This document shows, in pieces, positions 35,439 through 44,759 of a stretch of DNA of 64,000 bases. This stretch comes from JAOUGY01 sp963792365 (GTDB lineage Bacteria > Actinomycetota > Acidimicrobiia > Spongiisociales > ZC4RG35): positions 1,116,001 to 1,180,000 of the forward strand of contig CAWBVW010000001.1 of assembly GCA_963792365.1 (NCBI GenBank). The letters run 5' to 3'. The notes under the pieces are model-generated. The model had not been told where the DNA came from, did no database searches, and saw only the letters and a program-made list of their open reading frames with translations. The position numbers and the translations under genes were made by a program. Numbering within the stretch: the stretch's first letter is position 1; each line of letters starts with the position of its first letter.

Positions 35439-35611
35439 CGGCTGACGCGCAAACCACGCTCATCGAAGAGCTTGCGGCGGGTGAGTCATCAGCGGAGTCT
35501 GGCACGAGAGCGTTTCCCCACGAGGCACAAGGGGACCTCATGCCCTTGTGAGCACATGTGGGTCGGGCCACGATGGTGGCGAGTCCTTGTGGGCTCGGAA
35601 GGAGGTCGACC

Positions 35612-35968
35612 ATGGTGCTTCGCGAGCGCGAGTTCACGGCGGTCGATCACAAGCCGGCGACATTCGTAACGGAATGGATCGTCGGGATCGTCGGCGCGCT
35701 GACAACCGCGATCGGTCTGTTCATGTATCACGGACCGGCGGAAGGCGTGCTGTCGATCTTCGGATGGGAGTGGAACATTGCCGAGCTGAATGAGGCTTGG
35801 CCGTTCAGCGTGATCGTCGTTGGCGCGATGATCATGGCCGGCGTGTTTGCACGTCTCTCCCAGAGGCTGTCGATGGACGGCCCAACAACCAAGGCAAACG
35901 TGTCCACCGGTTTGACGGTGGCATCGCTGCTGTTGGCACTCACATACGCCTTGATTTGGATCTTCTGA
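35612..35968 (+). CDS. Small membrane protein (paralogue of 47479-47769)
   Basis: 118 aa with three hydrophobic segments (WIVGIVGALTTAIGLFMYHG; FSVIVVGAMIMAGVFARL; TGLTVASLLLALTYALIWIF). A GGAAGGAGGT ribosome site lies 6 nt before the ATG, which decides the start over an upstream frame. The pattern of glycine, tryptophan and proline positions in residues 20-90 matches a second small protein at 47479-47769. Function unknown. A strong hairpin terminator follows 20 nt after the stop, so it is a single-gene unit. Confidence 0.75.
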   Translation: MVLREREFTAVDHKPATFVTEWIVGIVGALTTAIGLFMYHGPAEGVLSIFGWEWNIAELNEAWPFSVIVVGAMIMAGVFARLSQRLSMDGPTTKANVSTGLTVASLLLALTYALIWIF

Positions 35969-35988
35969 TTCCAAGGCGCGTGAACTGA

Positions 35989-36029
35989 CCACCGTCCCCG
36001 GGATGGGAGGAGCCAGGGGACGGTGGTTT
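35989..36029 (+). terminator. Intrinsic terminator
   Basis: CCACCGTCCCC, 16-nt loop, GGGGACGGTGG followed by TTTC. The 11-bp stem is perfect and lies 20 nt after the small membrane protein gene. Confidence 0.75.
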
Positions 36030-36052
36030 CGTCATCGAAGCCACCAACGTAC

Positions 36053-36078
36053 GGAGCCCCCGACGAATCGAGGGCTCC
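36053..36078. terminator. Second hairpin
   Basis: GGAGCCC, 12-nt loop, GGGCTCC. It lies between the small membrane protein gene and the end of the convergent RRM gene, and may terminate transcription from the minus strand. The rest of the gap (36079-36303) holds nothing I can support. Confidence 0.5.
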
Positions 36079-36303
36079 TGTGTTATCGCAGCCTCATCGA
36101 GACCAAACGATGTTTGGGTACGTCTTGTCAGACGCTCGGTTCAACTGGTTCGGGCTTGGCGTCGAGCGACGGCGCGAGCACATGCGACTCGCAAACGCAC
36201 TTCGGTACCGAGCAGCCGTCTTCGCCATGATGTTCTTTGCGAGGATGGCCGCATCCCAGACACCGCTGGCGACCGCCATCGAACGATCGACGCACGTTCT
36301 TTT

Positions 36304-36555
36304 TCACCGGCGCGGCTTCGCGATGTTGACCGTGAGGTCGCGACCATCGAGGTTCTTGCCGTTCAGCGCACCGATGGCAGCATCGGCCTCCTCGGAGTTC
36401 GACATCTCGACGAACCCGAATCCGCGCGAGCGGCCCGAGTCCCGGTCGGTCACGACCTGTGCGCGCTCGACATGGCCGTGTTCACCAAAGACCCGCTCGA
36501 GGTCGGTGGACGTGGTGTTGAACGTGAGGTTTCCCACGTAGAGATTGGTGGACAT
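36304..36555 (-). CDS. RRM-domain RNA-binding protein
   Basis: 83 aa consisting of one RNA-recognition motif: RNP2 LYVGNL at residues 5-10 and RNP1 RGFGFVEM at residues 44-51, with the aromatic residues that stack on RNA. Such single-RRM proteins in bacteria are small RNA-binding proteins, often cold- or stress-induced. AGAGAGGAG precedes the ATG by 7 nt. A leader of about 200 nt without genes separates it from the next gene upstream, leaving room for RNA-level control; this is inference. Confidence 0.92.
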   Translation of the reverse strand: MSTNLYVGNLTFNTTSTDLERVFGEHGHVERAQVVTDRDSGRSRGFGFVEMSNSEEADAAIGALNGKNLDGRDLTVNIAKPRR

Positions 36556-36752
36556 TGTTGCTCCTCTCTGAAGCATGATTCCGTCGGGGCTGAACGCCCG
36601 CTGAGATGCGACGGAAACCGAGTCCAAGAGGTTTCGGAGCGAAGCAATTCATGCGGTGATCCCGCCGGACGAAAAGCGTGCGGGATCAGGCGTGGTACGC
36701 AATCGACGTACCGTGTCACGAAGTGTAGTCCGTTGGACCCGATAGGTCGGGC

Positions 36753-36980
36753 TCAAGCCACTTTCAGATGGGTTTCGACGAGGGAAAGGTCGCGGGTAGG
36801 GATCGACTCCGTACCTGCCTCTCCGCGAAGGAGGATGCACCAAACGTCGTAGGCGACCTCGATTCCGAGGTACTCACCGACGGAGATCTGTCCGGTCCGG
36901 GTCGTTGCCCGGTACATGTGACCTCGTCGAAGGTTGTTGAGGTCGATGGCCGCCGTGTGCGGCCGTATTGCTGTCGTCAT
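36753..36980 (-). CDS. Small hypothetical protein
   Basis: 75 aa, MTTAIRPHTAAIDLNNLRRG at the start, then a beta-rich stretch (GQISVGEYLGIEVAYDVWCILLRG). AGAAGAGAAA lies before the ATG, a purine-rich ribosome site. No known motif, membrane segment or signal. It sits among three small minus-strand genes upstream of the RRM gene. I do not recognise a family. Confidence 0.6.
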   Translation of the reverse strand: MTTAIRPHTAAIDLNNLRRGHMYRATTRTGQISVGEYLGIEVAYDVWCILLRGEAGTESIPTRDLSLVETHLKVA

Positions 36981-37060
36981 ACGTTTCTCTTCTGTGTGTC
37001 TGTTGGTTCGTCGGCACCTTTTCGATGCGGATGAACAGTTATGTGGATTGCCACCGATCA

Positions 37061-37321
37061 TCAGGTGTCGTCACTCTCGATTCCGAGTTCGACGAAGATT
37101 CGATGACGTTCTTCTTCGTAGTCGTCCAGGCTCACTTGGCCTCCGGCGTGCCGTTCGCTGAGGATCCTGAACTCCTCCATGAGCGCCGCCTCGTCGACCG
37201 GGCTGTCTGGCTCCGGGCTGTCGGCGGCAGCTTGCCGCCGCTGGCGCTTTGCCTCTTGGCGCTCTTCCCTGGCCCGTTCCCGTGCCCGCTTTGCCATTCC
37301 TTCGCCGCCTCGCCTCGCCAT
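37061..37321 (-). CDS. Small charged protein with C-terminal SHOCT-like helix pair
   Basis: 86 aa. The N-terminal 40 residues are a highly basic helix (MAKRARERAREERQEAKRQRR). The C-terminal part (DEAALMEEFRILSERHAGGQVSLDDYEEERHRIFVELG) has the pattern of short SHOCT-type motifs (L..L...G.IS..EYE..R..IF), seen in many small actinobacterial proteins. It may bind a partner or nucleic acid; function unknown. GGGAG lies 7 nt before the ATG at 37321, which decides the start over a longer frame. Confidence 0.7.
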   Translation of the reverse strand: MARRGGEGMAKRARERAREERQEAKRQRRQAAADSPEPDSPVDEAALMEEFRILSERHAGGQVSLDDYEEERHRIFVELGIESDDT

Positions 37322-37689
37322 GTCAGGACTCCCAACTCTGGTCGAGGGTCCGCTCATCAGAGGTCCCATCACGGGTTTCTGTGCACCTACCGGTGAGATT
37401 TGTCATGTCGACCTCCTGCGGGCGTCCCCGGACGCCGTATATGTCCGATCGGTCATCTCGCATGGCGCGATCGGGAGATCAACTCGACGGGAGCGAAAGG
37501 GGTCCAAGGTGGGACTACCCGCCGCAGCACGCCGTGTGCTGGATGCTCCTGGAAGACACGAGGAACGAGTGCCGGTCCGTCTTGAGGACGGCGCTATCGG
37601 GGCCCGAACCTTCGGGCTCTGCATCACAGTAGCCGGATTCGTTGGTTTGTCACACCGACTCGACCGCCTCCAACCTCGATCGGACGTCC
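37322..37689. other. Gap without a supported gene
   Basis: Frames of about 170 codons cross this stretch but have no ribosome site, no family likeness and an Arg/Ser-rich composition. Apart from the -10 box of the following nitroreductase gene, I see no RNA gene, repeat or terminator. Confidence 0.5.
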
Positions 37690-37695
37690 TAGCGT
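37690..37695 (+). promoter_or_regulatory. -10 box (TAGCGT) for the nitroreductase gene
   Basis: TAGCGT ends 8 nt before the ATG at 37704; the short GAGG just before the ATG could still serve as a ribosome site if transcription starts earlier. Confidence 0.45.
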
Positions 37696-37703
37696 CGTGA
37701 GGT

Positions 37704-38375
37704 ATGAGCGCCCGCACCATTCCATACCGACCCGAACGCCTCTCCCAGGATGAGATGACACGGCGTGCCTCCGAGTTCCATTCCGAGATGGAGCAACGGC
37801 GGAGCGTGCGCATGTTCAGCGCCGACCGGGTTCCCCTGACGTTGATCGAGAGCGCCATCCAGGCGGCCTCGACTGCGCCGTCTGGCGCCCACCGCCAGCC
37901 TTGGACGTTTGTCGTGGTCGGCGATCCGGCCACGAAGCGGGCGATTCGACAAGCTGCCGAGGAAGAGGAACGCGAGAACTACGAAGGCGGTCGACTACCC
38001 GCCCACTGGAGAGAAGCGCTCGAACCGTTGGGGACGGATTGGCACAAGCCATACCTCGACACGGTTCCATGGATCGTGGTGCTCTTCGAACAACGCTTCG
38101 GCGTCGGCGACGCGGGAGAGCGGATCCACCACTTCTACGTCAAGGAGTCGGTGGGCATTGCGGCCGGCATCTTCATCACGGCGCTGCATCACATCGGTCT
38201 GGCGACGCTGACACACACTCCATCACCGATGGCGTTCCTCACCAGGCTCCTGGGCCGACCCGACAACGAACGCCCATTCTGTCTCTTCCCGGTCGGATAC
38301 CCGGCCGCCGACTGTGTGGTGCCGGACCTTCGCCGGAAGCCGATCGACCAGGTGATGGTCCGCTTCGACCGATAG
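37704..38375 (+). CDS. Nitroreductase-family protein (BluB/iodotyrosine deiodinase-like)
   Basis: 223 aa FMN enzyme. MEQRRSVRMFSADRVP, AIQAASTAPSGAHRQPWTFVVV and the middle YLDTVPWIVVLFEQRF match the nitroreductase fold; GYPAADCVVPDLRRKPIDQV near the C-terminus is typical of the iodotyrosine deiodinase / BluB-like branch. It might dehalogenate, reduce or cleave flavin; the substrate is not determined. It stands alone and converges on the SEC-C gene. Confidence 0.88.
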   Translation: MSARTIPYRPERLSQDEMTRRASEFHSEMEQRRSVRMFSADRVPLTLIESAIQAASTAPSGAHRQPWTFVVVGDPATKRAIRQAAEEEERENYEGGRLPAHWREALEPLGTDWHKPYLDTVPWIVVLFEQRFGVGDAGERIHHFYVKESVGIAAGIFITALHHIGLATLTHTPSPMAFLTRLLGRPDNERPFCLFPVGYPAADCVVPDLRRKPIDQVMVRFDR

Positions 38376-38422
38376 CCGATGCCTCGCCACCGGATGACGA
38401 CACGGGCAAGGCCCGCCGCCTG

Positions 38423-40276
38423 CTATTCCTCTTCGCCTTCGCCGGCACCGCCTCGGACGAACGCTCCGTACCAGCCGGCAATGGCATCGGCATTGGCGTC
38501 GGTGGTGAGTGCCGCTCGAAGCTCATCTGCCTGCAATACACCGATCGGAACCGTCGACCCTGTCGTCCACGCGCCGCCGGGGAGCCACAGCAATCGCCCG
38601 GCCAGCAGTGCTCCGGGAGCGTCGACCGAGGGAAGAGTCTGCCCCCTGATTGAAACACGCTCACCGGAGAGTGTGTCGACCACCGTGCCGCCACCGGTTA
38701 CAGAGCTCTCGACGACTTCCAGGATGGTCAGGTTCGAATCCGCCCACCGAGACAACACCTCACGCTCTTGTTCGGCGAGCAGCGGACCCATCGTGGAGAG
38801 GAAGTTCGACAATCCTTCACCTTCGAACATCGACACCTCTTGAAGGATTGGATCGTCGAACAGGCCAAGAAGCCGCTCCTGGCTGCCACCGGCTGCGATC
38901 AGGGTGAGCATTGCGAACTCCTCCCCAGACGCAGGGTTGGTCACGAACATCCGAAGCTTGGCCATCAGCGACTGCACGGAGGCTTCGGGCGTGGTCAGCG
39001 GTTTGCCGAGATGGCATTGCTTGAACTTCCTGCCTGAGCCACACGGACACGGATCGTTCCGACCGGTGTCGCCGGCGTCCATCTGGGCGTCTCCGAACAG
39101 TTCCGCTATCGCCGAACCTTCACCACCGACCCGGTTCAGCATCGTCACCGCTCGGTGGTACTCGCTCCTCATGATCAGGTAGGTGGCAAGCTCGAACGAT
39201 GCGGCGGCGAAGTCCCGGTCGAAGGCATGGGCGTTCTCGAGGTCCCGTTCCGCCGCCAACACATCATGGGCCGCCTCGTGGAGCGCGGCTCGCACCACGA
39301 GCGCAGGTGCCGCCCGGCGCCCGGCGCCCTCGACCACGTCGTCGAGCCAGGCAGCCAACTGCTCATCACCGAGCAAGCCCTTGTGACGGAGCCAGTCGCG
39401 GAACCCGAGCGCCACGGCGCTGTGCCCCAACAACTCGCAGATTCGGCGGGCGTCGGTGACAGGTGTGCCCGTGGCGTCGATGACCTCGAAGAGCGCGTCG
39501 ACGCAACATTCATCCATCCCCCACCGTTGGGCGATCGGACCGACCACCTCGTCGAGTGGCTCGCCACCGGCTCGACCGAAATCGGTGCCGGCCTCACCGA
39601 TGAGCCCGCGGTAGGTCGCGAGTTCGGCCGACGCAATGAGATCACCGATCGGAAGCGTCGGCACGCGGAACGCATCGCCGGTGGTGGCGAGCAACGTCAA
39701 CACGACATCCTCCACCGGCACCGTGGCTTGCCCCTGCGACGCTAGGTCGAATGTCTCCCGCATGAGCGCCACGACCGGCGCAGGATCATCGAAGGTCTCC
39801 GCCGGCTCGACCGTCAGAACGCCACGCTCCCTCCGCACGACCACGACATCGCCGGTGCCAAAGCCTCCGAGCCAGCCGGACGGCCCGATGAGCAGCGGGA
39901 TTTCCTCTAGCTGTTCGACGACCACCTGATCACCTGTCGGTGTGGAGAAGCTGTCGGAGTTGTCCCAGTCGAGGACCATCAGGTCCGGGATCATCGAGAT
40001 CGAATCCGCTTCGACCTCCTCCAGGGACAGACGGTGCGAAAACACAGCACTGTCGAGCAGGACATCGAGTCGACGCACGTCGTCGCCGAGGACGAGGAAC
40101 AACCCGCTGTCGATGAGCACATCGTCGAGATGTGTCGCCGGTTCGGCGCCGGCCGCTATCGCATCGGCGGCAAGGGAGGTGTGTTCCAGCGACCAATCGA
40201 GAAGGTCGTCGAAGCCGACCACGTTGTCACCCACATGGTCGGCGACTGCCGAGAGGATCGAGACGGCTTCGCTCAC
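38423..40276 (-). CDS. SEC-C motif-containing hypothetical protein
   Basis: 617 aa from a GTG with TACCCT 7 nt upstream, so leaderless. Around residue 405 lies NDPCPCGSGRKFKQCHL, the SEC-C zinc motif (CxCx8CH) found at the end of SecA and in many unrelated proteins; here it is internal. The N-terminal part is acidic, with a winged-helix or tetratrico-like helical region near residues 290-390 (ALVVRAALHEAAHDVLAAERDLENAH). Function unknown; the zinc finger may bind RNA or ribosomes. The longer frame upstream (to 41053) overlaps the MFS gene and was rejected. Confidence 0.8.
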   Translation of the reverse strand: MSEAVSILSAVADHVGDNVVGFDDLLDWSLEHTSLAADAIAAGAEPATHLDDVLIDSGLFLVLGDDVRRLDVLLDSAVFSHRLSLEEVEADSISMIPDLMVLDWDNSDSFSTPTGDQVVVEQLEEIPLLIGPSGWLGGFGTGDVVVVRRERGVLTVEPAETFDDPAPVVALMRETFDLASQGQATVPVEDVVLTLLATTGDAFRVPTLPIGDLIASAELATYRGLIGEAGTDFGRAGGEPLDEVVGPIAQRWGMDECCVDALFEVIDATGTPVTDARRICELLGHSAVALGFRDWLRHKGLLGDEQLAAWLDDVVEGAGRRAAPALVVRAALHEAAHDVLAAERDLENAHAFDRDFAAASFELATYLIMRSEYHRAVTMLNRVGGEGSAIAELFGDAQMDAGDTGRNDPCPCGSGRKFKQCHLGKPLTTPEASVQSLMAKLRMFVTNPASGEEFAMLTLIAAGGSQERLLGLFDDPILQEVSMFEGEGLSNFLSTMGPLLAEQEREVLSRWADSNLTILEVVESSVTGGGTVVDTLSGERVSIRGQTLPSVDAPGALLAGRLLWLPGGAWTTGSTVPIGVLQADELRAALTTDANADAIAGWYGAFVRGGAGEGEEE

Positions 40277-40283
40277 GACCGCC

Positions 40284-40289
40284 AGGGTA
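40284..40289 (-). promoter_or_regulatory. -10 box (TACCCT), leaderless start of the SEC-C gene
   Basis: On the minus strand TACCCT ends 7 nt before the GTG at 40276. Confidence 0.5.
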
Positions 40290-40387
40290 TCGGACCCAAG
40301 GCACACCCAACGTCGACCTTTGCCCCTGGTCGCTGCGCCTCCGTTCCTCGTAAGTTGATCGGCGAGCCTTCGAAAGGGACCGGTCTC

Positions 40388-41695
40388 ATGCACGGACGGT
40401 CGAGCGTCGTTGTCGGCGCCGTTCTCATCCAATTGTGTCTCGGAGCCATCTACGCGTGGTCGGTGTTCACGCCGGCGCTGCAGGACGCCGGTTGGACCAA
40501 AGCCCAGACCCAAGTGGTCTTCTCCGTCGGTCTCGCCAGCTTTGCAGTCGTCATGGTGGGCGCCGGCAAGAAGTTGAAGACCTGGGGTCCGCGCACCCTC
40601 GCCATGGCCGGCGGAGTCGTGCTCGGAGCCGGATACGTGTTGGCAGGGCTGTCCGGAGGGGAACAGTTCTGGATTGTTCTGCTGGGCGTCGGGCTGATAG
40701 GGGGCGCCGGGATCGGACTCGCATACGTGGTGCCGATCGCCGTCGGCATGCGCTGGTTCCCCGACCACAAAGGCTTCATCACGGGCGCCGCAGTTGCCGG
40801 ATTCGGATTCGGTGCCCTCGGATGGGTCAAGCTCGCCGGTGAGTGGGGCCACCTCATCGACGAGTTCGGTTTGGGAACCACGTTCGTGGTCTATGGACTG
40901 GCCTTCGCCGGGTTGGTGTTGGCCGGGTCCACCGCGATGCGGATGCCGCCGGCAGGATGGAAGCCCGCCGGGTTCGAACCACCTCCGGCCGTCGCCGGCA
41001 CCGGAGGCGACAACTTCAAGCCGCGAGAGATGCTGAAGACACCTCAGTTCCATCTGATCTCGATCACCTTTGCGGTCAGCGCAGGAGCAGGTCTCATGTC
41101 GATCGGCCTCATGAAGCTGTACCCCATCGAGGCGCTCACCGAGAACGGGATCGACCCGATCGAAGCCAGCGCCATCGCCGGCACGGCGATGGCAGTGTTC
41201 TTCAGCCTTGCGAACGGAATCGGTCGGCTGGCCTGGGGCACGCTGAGCGACAAGCTCGGGCGCAAGCGTTCCGTCGTGACCATGGCGGCCAGCCAGGGCG
41301 TGTTCCTCCTCCTGTTCACCACCATGGCAGGGACGGAGTGGCTCCTATACCTCGGAGCCGCTCTCATCGGGTTCAACTTCGGCGGCAATTTCGCCCTGTT
41401 CCCTGCGCTCACCGCAGACGAGTTCGGTGACCAGGCCGTTGGCACCAACTACCCGTGGGTTTTTCTCTCGTACGGGGCGGGTGGCATCGTCTTCCCCATC
41501 CTGGGCGGATGGCTGGGCGACCTCGGCAACTTCCCGTTGGCGTTCACCATCTGCGGAGTGGCCTGCCTGGTCGGAGCAATCGCCTCGTTCCTGGTGTTCC
41601 CACCCCATCACCATGAGGCACGTCAGCCGTTCAGCGTGCACGGGTTCTTGCACAATGCCCACCTGTTCGAAGACGAGGAGGTCGGCGTCCGCTGA
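40388..41695 (+). CDS. OFA-family MFS transporter (oxalate/formate antiporter-like)
   Basis: 435 aa with 12 predicted membrane helices. The OFA pattern is seen in VGAVLIQLCLGAIYAWSVFTPAL at the start, GGAGIGLAYVVPIAVGMRWFPDHKGFITG in the fourth to fifth helix region, and GRLAWGTLSDKLGRKRSV, the MFS loop motif, in the second half. Known relatives exchange oxalate/formate or import small monocarboxylates; the substrate here is not known. The His-rich C-terminus (FPPHHHEARQPF) is cytoplasmic. GAAAGGGA lies before the ATG, and TAAGTT upstream may be the -10 box. Confidence 0.92.
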   Translation: MHGRSSVVVGAVLIQLCLGAIYAWSVFTPALQDAGWTKAQTQVVFSVGLASFAVVMVGAGKKLKTWGPRTLAMAGGVVLGAGYVLAGLSGGEQFWIVLLGVGLIGGAGIGLAYVVPIAVGMRWFPDHKGFITGAAVAGFGFGALGWVKLAGEWGHLIDEFGLGTTFVVYGLAFAGLVLAGSTAMRMPPAGWKPAGFEPPPAVAGTGGDNFKPREMLKTPQFHLISITFAVSAGAGLMSIGLMKLYPIEALTENGIDPIEASAIAGTAMAVFFSLANGIGRLAWGTLSDKLGRKRSVVTMAASQGVFLLLFTTMAGTEWLLYLGAALIGFNFGGNFALFPALTADEFGDQAVGTNYPWVFLSYGAGGIVFPILGGWLGDLGNFPLAFTICGVACLVGAIASFLVFPPHHHEARQPFSVHGFLHNAHLFEDEEVGVR

Positions 41696-41760
41696 GGAGA
41701 TCGTTTGGCCTGCCTCGGATGGCTACGCGCCGGGGAGTGACACAATGACCTTCCTCGACG

Positions 41761-43065
41761 ATGGGCGAACGGCGCCGCATGCGCATACGAATCCTCCTCT
41801 TGGCGACGATGGCCACGATCGCCGCCTGTACCGCGGGGACGTCCGAGTCGACGTCCACCTCCACCTCGCCCTTGGTGACAGTGCCGGGCACCACGTCGTC
41901 GACCGCCGCCGAGGAAGAGGGGTGGGGGACGCTGGTGGTGGAAACCGACGATGGCTCTGTGCTGCTCGTCGATCCGATCGACAGCACGACTGAACAGATC
42001 CATCGAGGTCAAGGCGATGGGGCGGTGACCGTTCAGCCGACCGGATCCAACGACGGGCAGTCCATCGTGTGGACATCGCTCGATGGTGTCGAGCCCGTCG
42101 TCTCCATGTGGACGAACGGTGTCGACGAGGATTTCAGTCCGCCCTTCGCGCCCTTCTTCTACATGTTCTCACCGGACGACACACGCGTCGCCATGCTCGG
42201 CAATGACCCTGCGGGCGGCGTCGGCCTGGCCATGCTCGACCGGTCCAGTGGGGTCGTTGAGAGCTTGGACACGGGTTCTCCCTACTTCATCGATTGGCGG
42301 CCCGACTCGACGGCGCTCGCAGCCCACATCGGCGCCTCCTTCGTCGGGACCGTCGACCTAGCCGGAACCAGGGGCTTCATCGAAGGCACCCACGGTGTCT
42401 TCCAGGCACCGGCGTGGGTGTCCTCCGAGGAGGTGGTCACCGTCATGACGGGAGCGGTAGAGGCGAAGACCGGGCTTTCGCCCGTTTCGCTGCGCCTGGG
42501 CGAAGGAGAGGTCACCGTCGCCAATCCGTCGACCGGCGCCCGAAGATCGATCGCCACCGTGCCCGGTCCAGTCAACTTCCAGGTATCGCCGAACGGACTC
42601 CGTCTGGCCTTCGTAACGGCAACAAACGAGCTTGCGTCTCCTGTGATCGGACCATTGACGGTGGTGTCGATCGAGGGCGGCGAGCGTGTCGCGGCCTTCG
42701 ATGGCCTGGTGCTCGCCTACGAGTGGAGCCCGTCGGGGCGGCACTTGCTGATGCTGACGACCGCTTCCGACGGCCACGAAGTGGTACCGATGATCTGGGA
42801 CGGCTCCGACGTCGTCGAGCTCTCCCCCTACCGACTCACCAGTCTGTACTTGACCCAGTACTTCCCGTTCTGGGATCAGTACTCGAGGACGCTCACGACA
42901 TGGGCACCCGACGGCATGGCCTTTGCATTCGCAGCAGCGAACGACGAAGGAGCCGGCGAGATCTGGATCCAGCCCCTAGACGGCGAACGACGATCCGTGG
43001 GGCCCGGCGAATTCGTCAGCTGGATCGGGCCCGACACGGGCGCCTCGACGCCTTTTGTGCCGTGA
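41761..43065 (+). CDS. Secreted WD40-like beta-propeller lipoprotein
   Basis: 434 aa. A short basic N-terminus and hydrophobic stretch end in a lipobox (MATIAAC, Cys23), followed by a Ser/Thr-rich linker and blades such as MFSPDDTRVAMLG, FIDWRPDSTALAAHIG, QVSPNGLRLAFVT, YEWSPSGRHLLML and TTWAPDGMAFAFAAA, a TolB/WD40-type propeller. It is probably lipid-anchored outside the cell, with an unknown binding role. The start may instead be the ATG at 41779, which directly precedes the hydrophobic segment; no clear ribosome site separates the two. Confidence 0.82.
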   Translation: MGERRRMRIRILLLATMATIAACTAGTSESTSTSTSPLVTVPGTTSSTAAEEEGWGTLVVETDDGSVLLVDPIDSTTEQIHRGQGDGAVTVQPTGSNDGQSIVWTSLDGVEPVVSMWTNGVDEDFSPPFAPFFYMFSPDDTRVAMLGNDPAGGVGLAMLDRSSGVVESLDTGSPYFIDWRPDSTALAAHIGASFVGTVDLAGTRGFIEGTHGVFQAPAWVSSEEVVTVMTGAVEAKTGLSPVSLRLGEGEVTVANPSTGARRSIATVPGPVNFQVSPNGLRLAFVTATNELASPVIGPLTVVSIEGGERVAAFDGLVLAYEWSPSGRHLLMLTTASDGHEVVPMIWDGSDVVELSPYRLTSLYLTQYFPFWDQYSRTLTTWAPDGMAFAFAAANDEGAGEIWIQPLDGERRSVGPGEFVSWIGPDTGASTPFVP

Positions 43066-43091
43066 GCGTGTTCCGGCGTCAGGGCCGGTGC

Positions 43092-44759
43092 TCACATGAT
43101 CCGCGAGCCGCCGTGCTCGTTGGTGATCACCCAAGCTGCGATTGTGCCGATCTCGAGCTCCTCGGGCAGATAGCCGGCACCCGTGATGCCCGCCGAACCC
43201 GGCTGTGACCGCCCCAACCGGGCTTCACGCATGAGCCGGAATCGCTCCCGCCACCGACCGGAGTTCGAGCCCCGCAGATCGACCCAGCCTTTGTCGGCCC
43301 ACGCGTCGATGTCTCCAGGCTGGACCTCCACCTCGCTCCCACCAGGTACCTCCGGGATGCGAATGTAGGGGCCACGCCGGATGGACGATCCATCTCTGGC
43401 CAGTATCGGGAGGCCGAGCGACGTGATCGTGTCGACCAACTCCGGACGGTCTTCGAGAACGCGAGCGCAGGCATCAGAGATCTCGTCAGGAGTTGCAGCG
43501 AGGATTGCGGTGACCGTCCCCATCCCGAGCCGCAAGAGCTCCGCCTCCCACAAGAGTTTCGACAGTTCGGGTGGTCCCAGCTGTCCGAGGGCAACCGAGT
43601 GCGTACCCGTTTCCTCCTCGAGCCGTCCCAGGACATCGAGGGCGCTGGCTCGGACGACTCCCCCGCGGTAGCTCGGCCCCAGCACCGACCCGTCGAGCGA
43701 ACCGACGATGTCGCGCCCTGTCGATGCTCCCTTGATCTCCAGCACACACAGTTGTGCGATCTCTTCCGGTGTCACCATCTCCATGAGACCGAGCGCCGTG
43801 ATGGCCTGGAACTCGCCTTTCGTGAATACGCCGTTCTCACCGGTGTCCACCACCGGTATGGACACATCACCGATCGGGCCGTCCGAGTCGATCCGTAGGG
43901 CCAGGTTGTCTCCCAGCATCTCATGCACGGCACGATGCCGTCTGACGGGAACGCCTTTGCGCTGGATCGGACGATGCGCGATGTCGGCGTATCCGATCAG
44001 CGCCGCCGGCTTGACCTCCTTGACCACGGGACCACCTCCGGTCCGGGCGAGAAGGAACAGCAGCCCGGTGTGGGCGAACGCCACAGCCGACTTGGTCATC
44101 AACTGGGCCGATGGACGATCCTCGGAATGGGTGAACGGAATGTCGAGGCCCATGCCCCCCGTGCCGGTGGTGCCGACCTTGAGATAGAGCCGCGTACCCA
44201 CTTCCCGCATTCCCCTGTGGAGCACCCGGACGTGGCGGATGAGCTGCGGCACTGCCTGGGAGAGGATGAGGGTTTCGACCGACCCGGCCAGTTCGTCCAT
44301 GTCGACTTCGAGACCGGCCTGCACCTCGTCGACGTGGCGTTTGGCAAGAGCCGTGGAGGTGTAGACATCCTGGTAGCTGATGGCAGTCGCCGTATTGACT
44401 GCGTCGACGATCACGTCGGGCCGATACCTCCTCAGGAGCGTCACGAGCTGTGACCGCTCGTAGGCGTCGTCGAAGGGGCCGAGGAGGTCGGCGAAGACGC
44501 CTTCCCGGGTCTGCGGATCGCCAAGCAGGTCGCCTCGGGATCGCTGCGCATAGTCCTCTCGCAGGAAAACATCCCCGAACTCGCCGTGTACCTCGACATC
44601 CGGCAACAGATCCCTGAGCCCGGTGAGCGCTCGCTCGATGCTGGCCTCGGTTCGCGACACCACCACCAGCCGTTCCGGCTCGAGATCCAGGCCTACTCGA
44701 TACGCCACCTGGAATCCCACCAGGCCGGCTCCGCCCAGCAGCAAATAGGTTCCGCTCAC
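43092..44759 (-). CDS. NAD(P)-binding Rossmann-fold protein, partner of the acyl-CoA ligase
   Basis: 555 aa. The N-terminal YLLLGGAGLVGFQVAYRVG is a GxGxxG dinucleotide site, and RPDVIVDAVNTATAISYQDVY, VGTTGTGGMGLDIPFTHSED and KVGTTG fit an SDR or saccharopine dehydrogenase-like enzyme. The C-terminal half is specific to a family I cannot name. Its start overlaps the stop of the acyl-CoA ligase (44756-44759), so the two act together, possibly in activation followed by reduction or rearrangement of a carboxylic acid. No catalytic Tyr/Lys pair can be assigned with certainty. Confidence 0.72.
   Translation of the reverse strand: MSGTYLLLGGAGLVGFQVAYRVGLDLEPERLVVVSRTEASIERALTGLRDLLPDVEVHGEFGDVFLREDYAQRSRGDLLGDPQTREGVFADLLGPFDDAYERSQLVTLLRRYRPDVIVDAVNTATAISYQDVYTSTALAKRHVDEVQAGLEVDMDELAGSVETLILSQAVPQLIRHVRVLHRGMREVGTRLYLKVGTTGTGGMGLDIPFTHSEDRPSAQLMTKSAVAFAHTGLLFLLARTGGGPVVKEVKPAALIGYADIAHRPIQRKGVPVRRHRAVHEMLGDNLALRIDSDGPIGDVSIPVVDTGENGVFTKGEFQAITALGLMEMVTPEEIAQLCVLEIKGASTGRDIVGSLDGSVLGPSYRGGVVRASALDVLGRLEEETGTHSVALGQLGPPELSKLLWEAELLRLGMGTVTAILAATPDEISDACARVLEDRPELVDTITSLGLPILARDGSSIRRGPYIRIPEVPGGSEVEVQPGDIDAWADKGWVDLRGSNSGRWRERFRLMREARLGRSQPGSAGITGAGYLPEELEIGTIAAWVITNEHGGSRIM

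Noticed and set aside
36023..36541. Plus-strand frame opposite the RRM gene
   Set aside because: Antisense to a clear RNA-recognition motif; no ribosome site.
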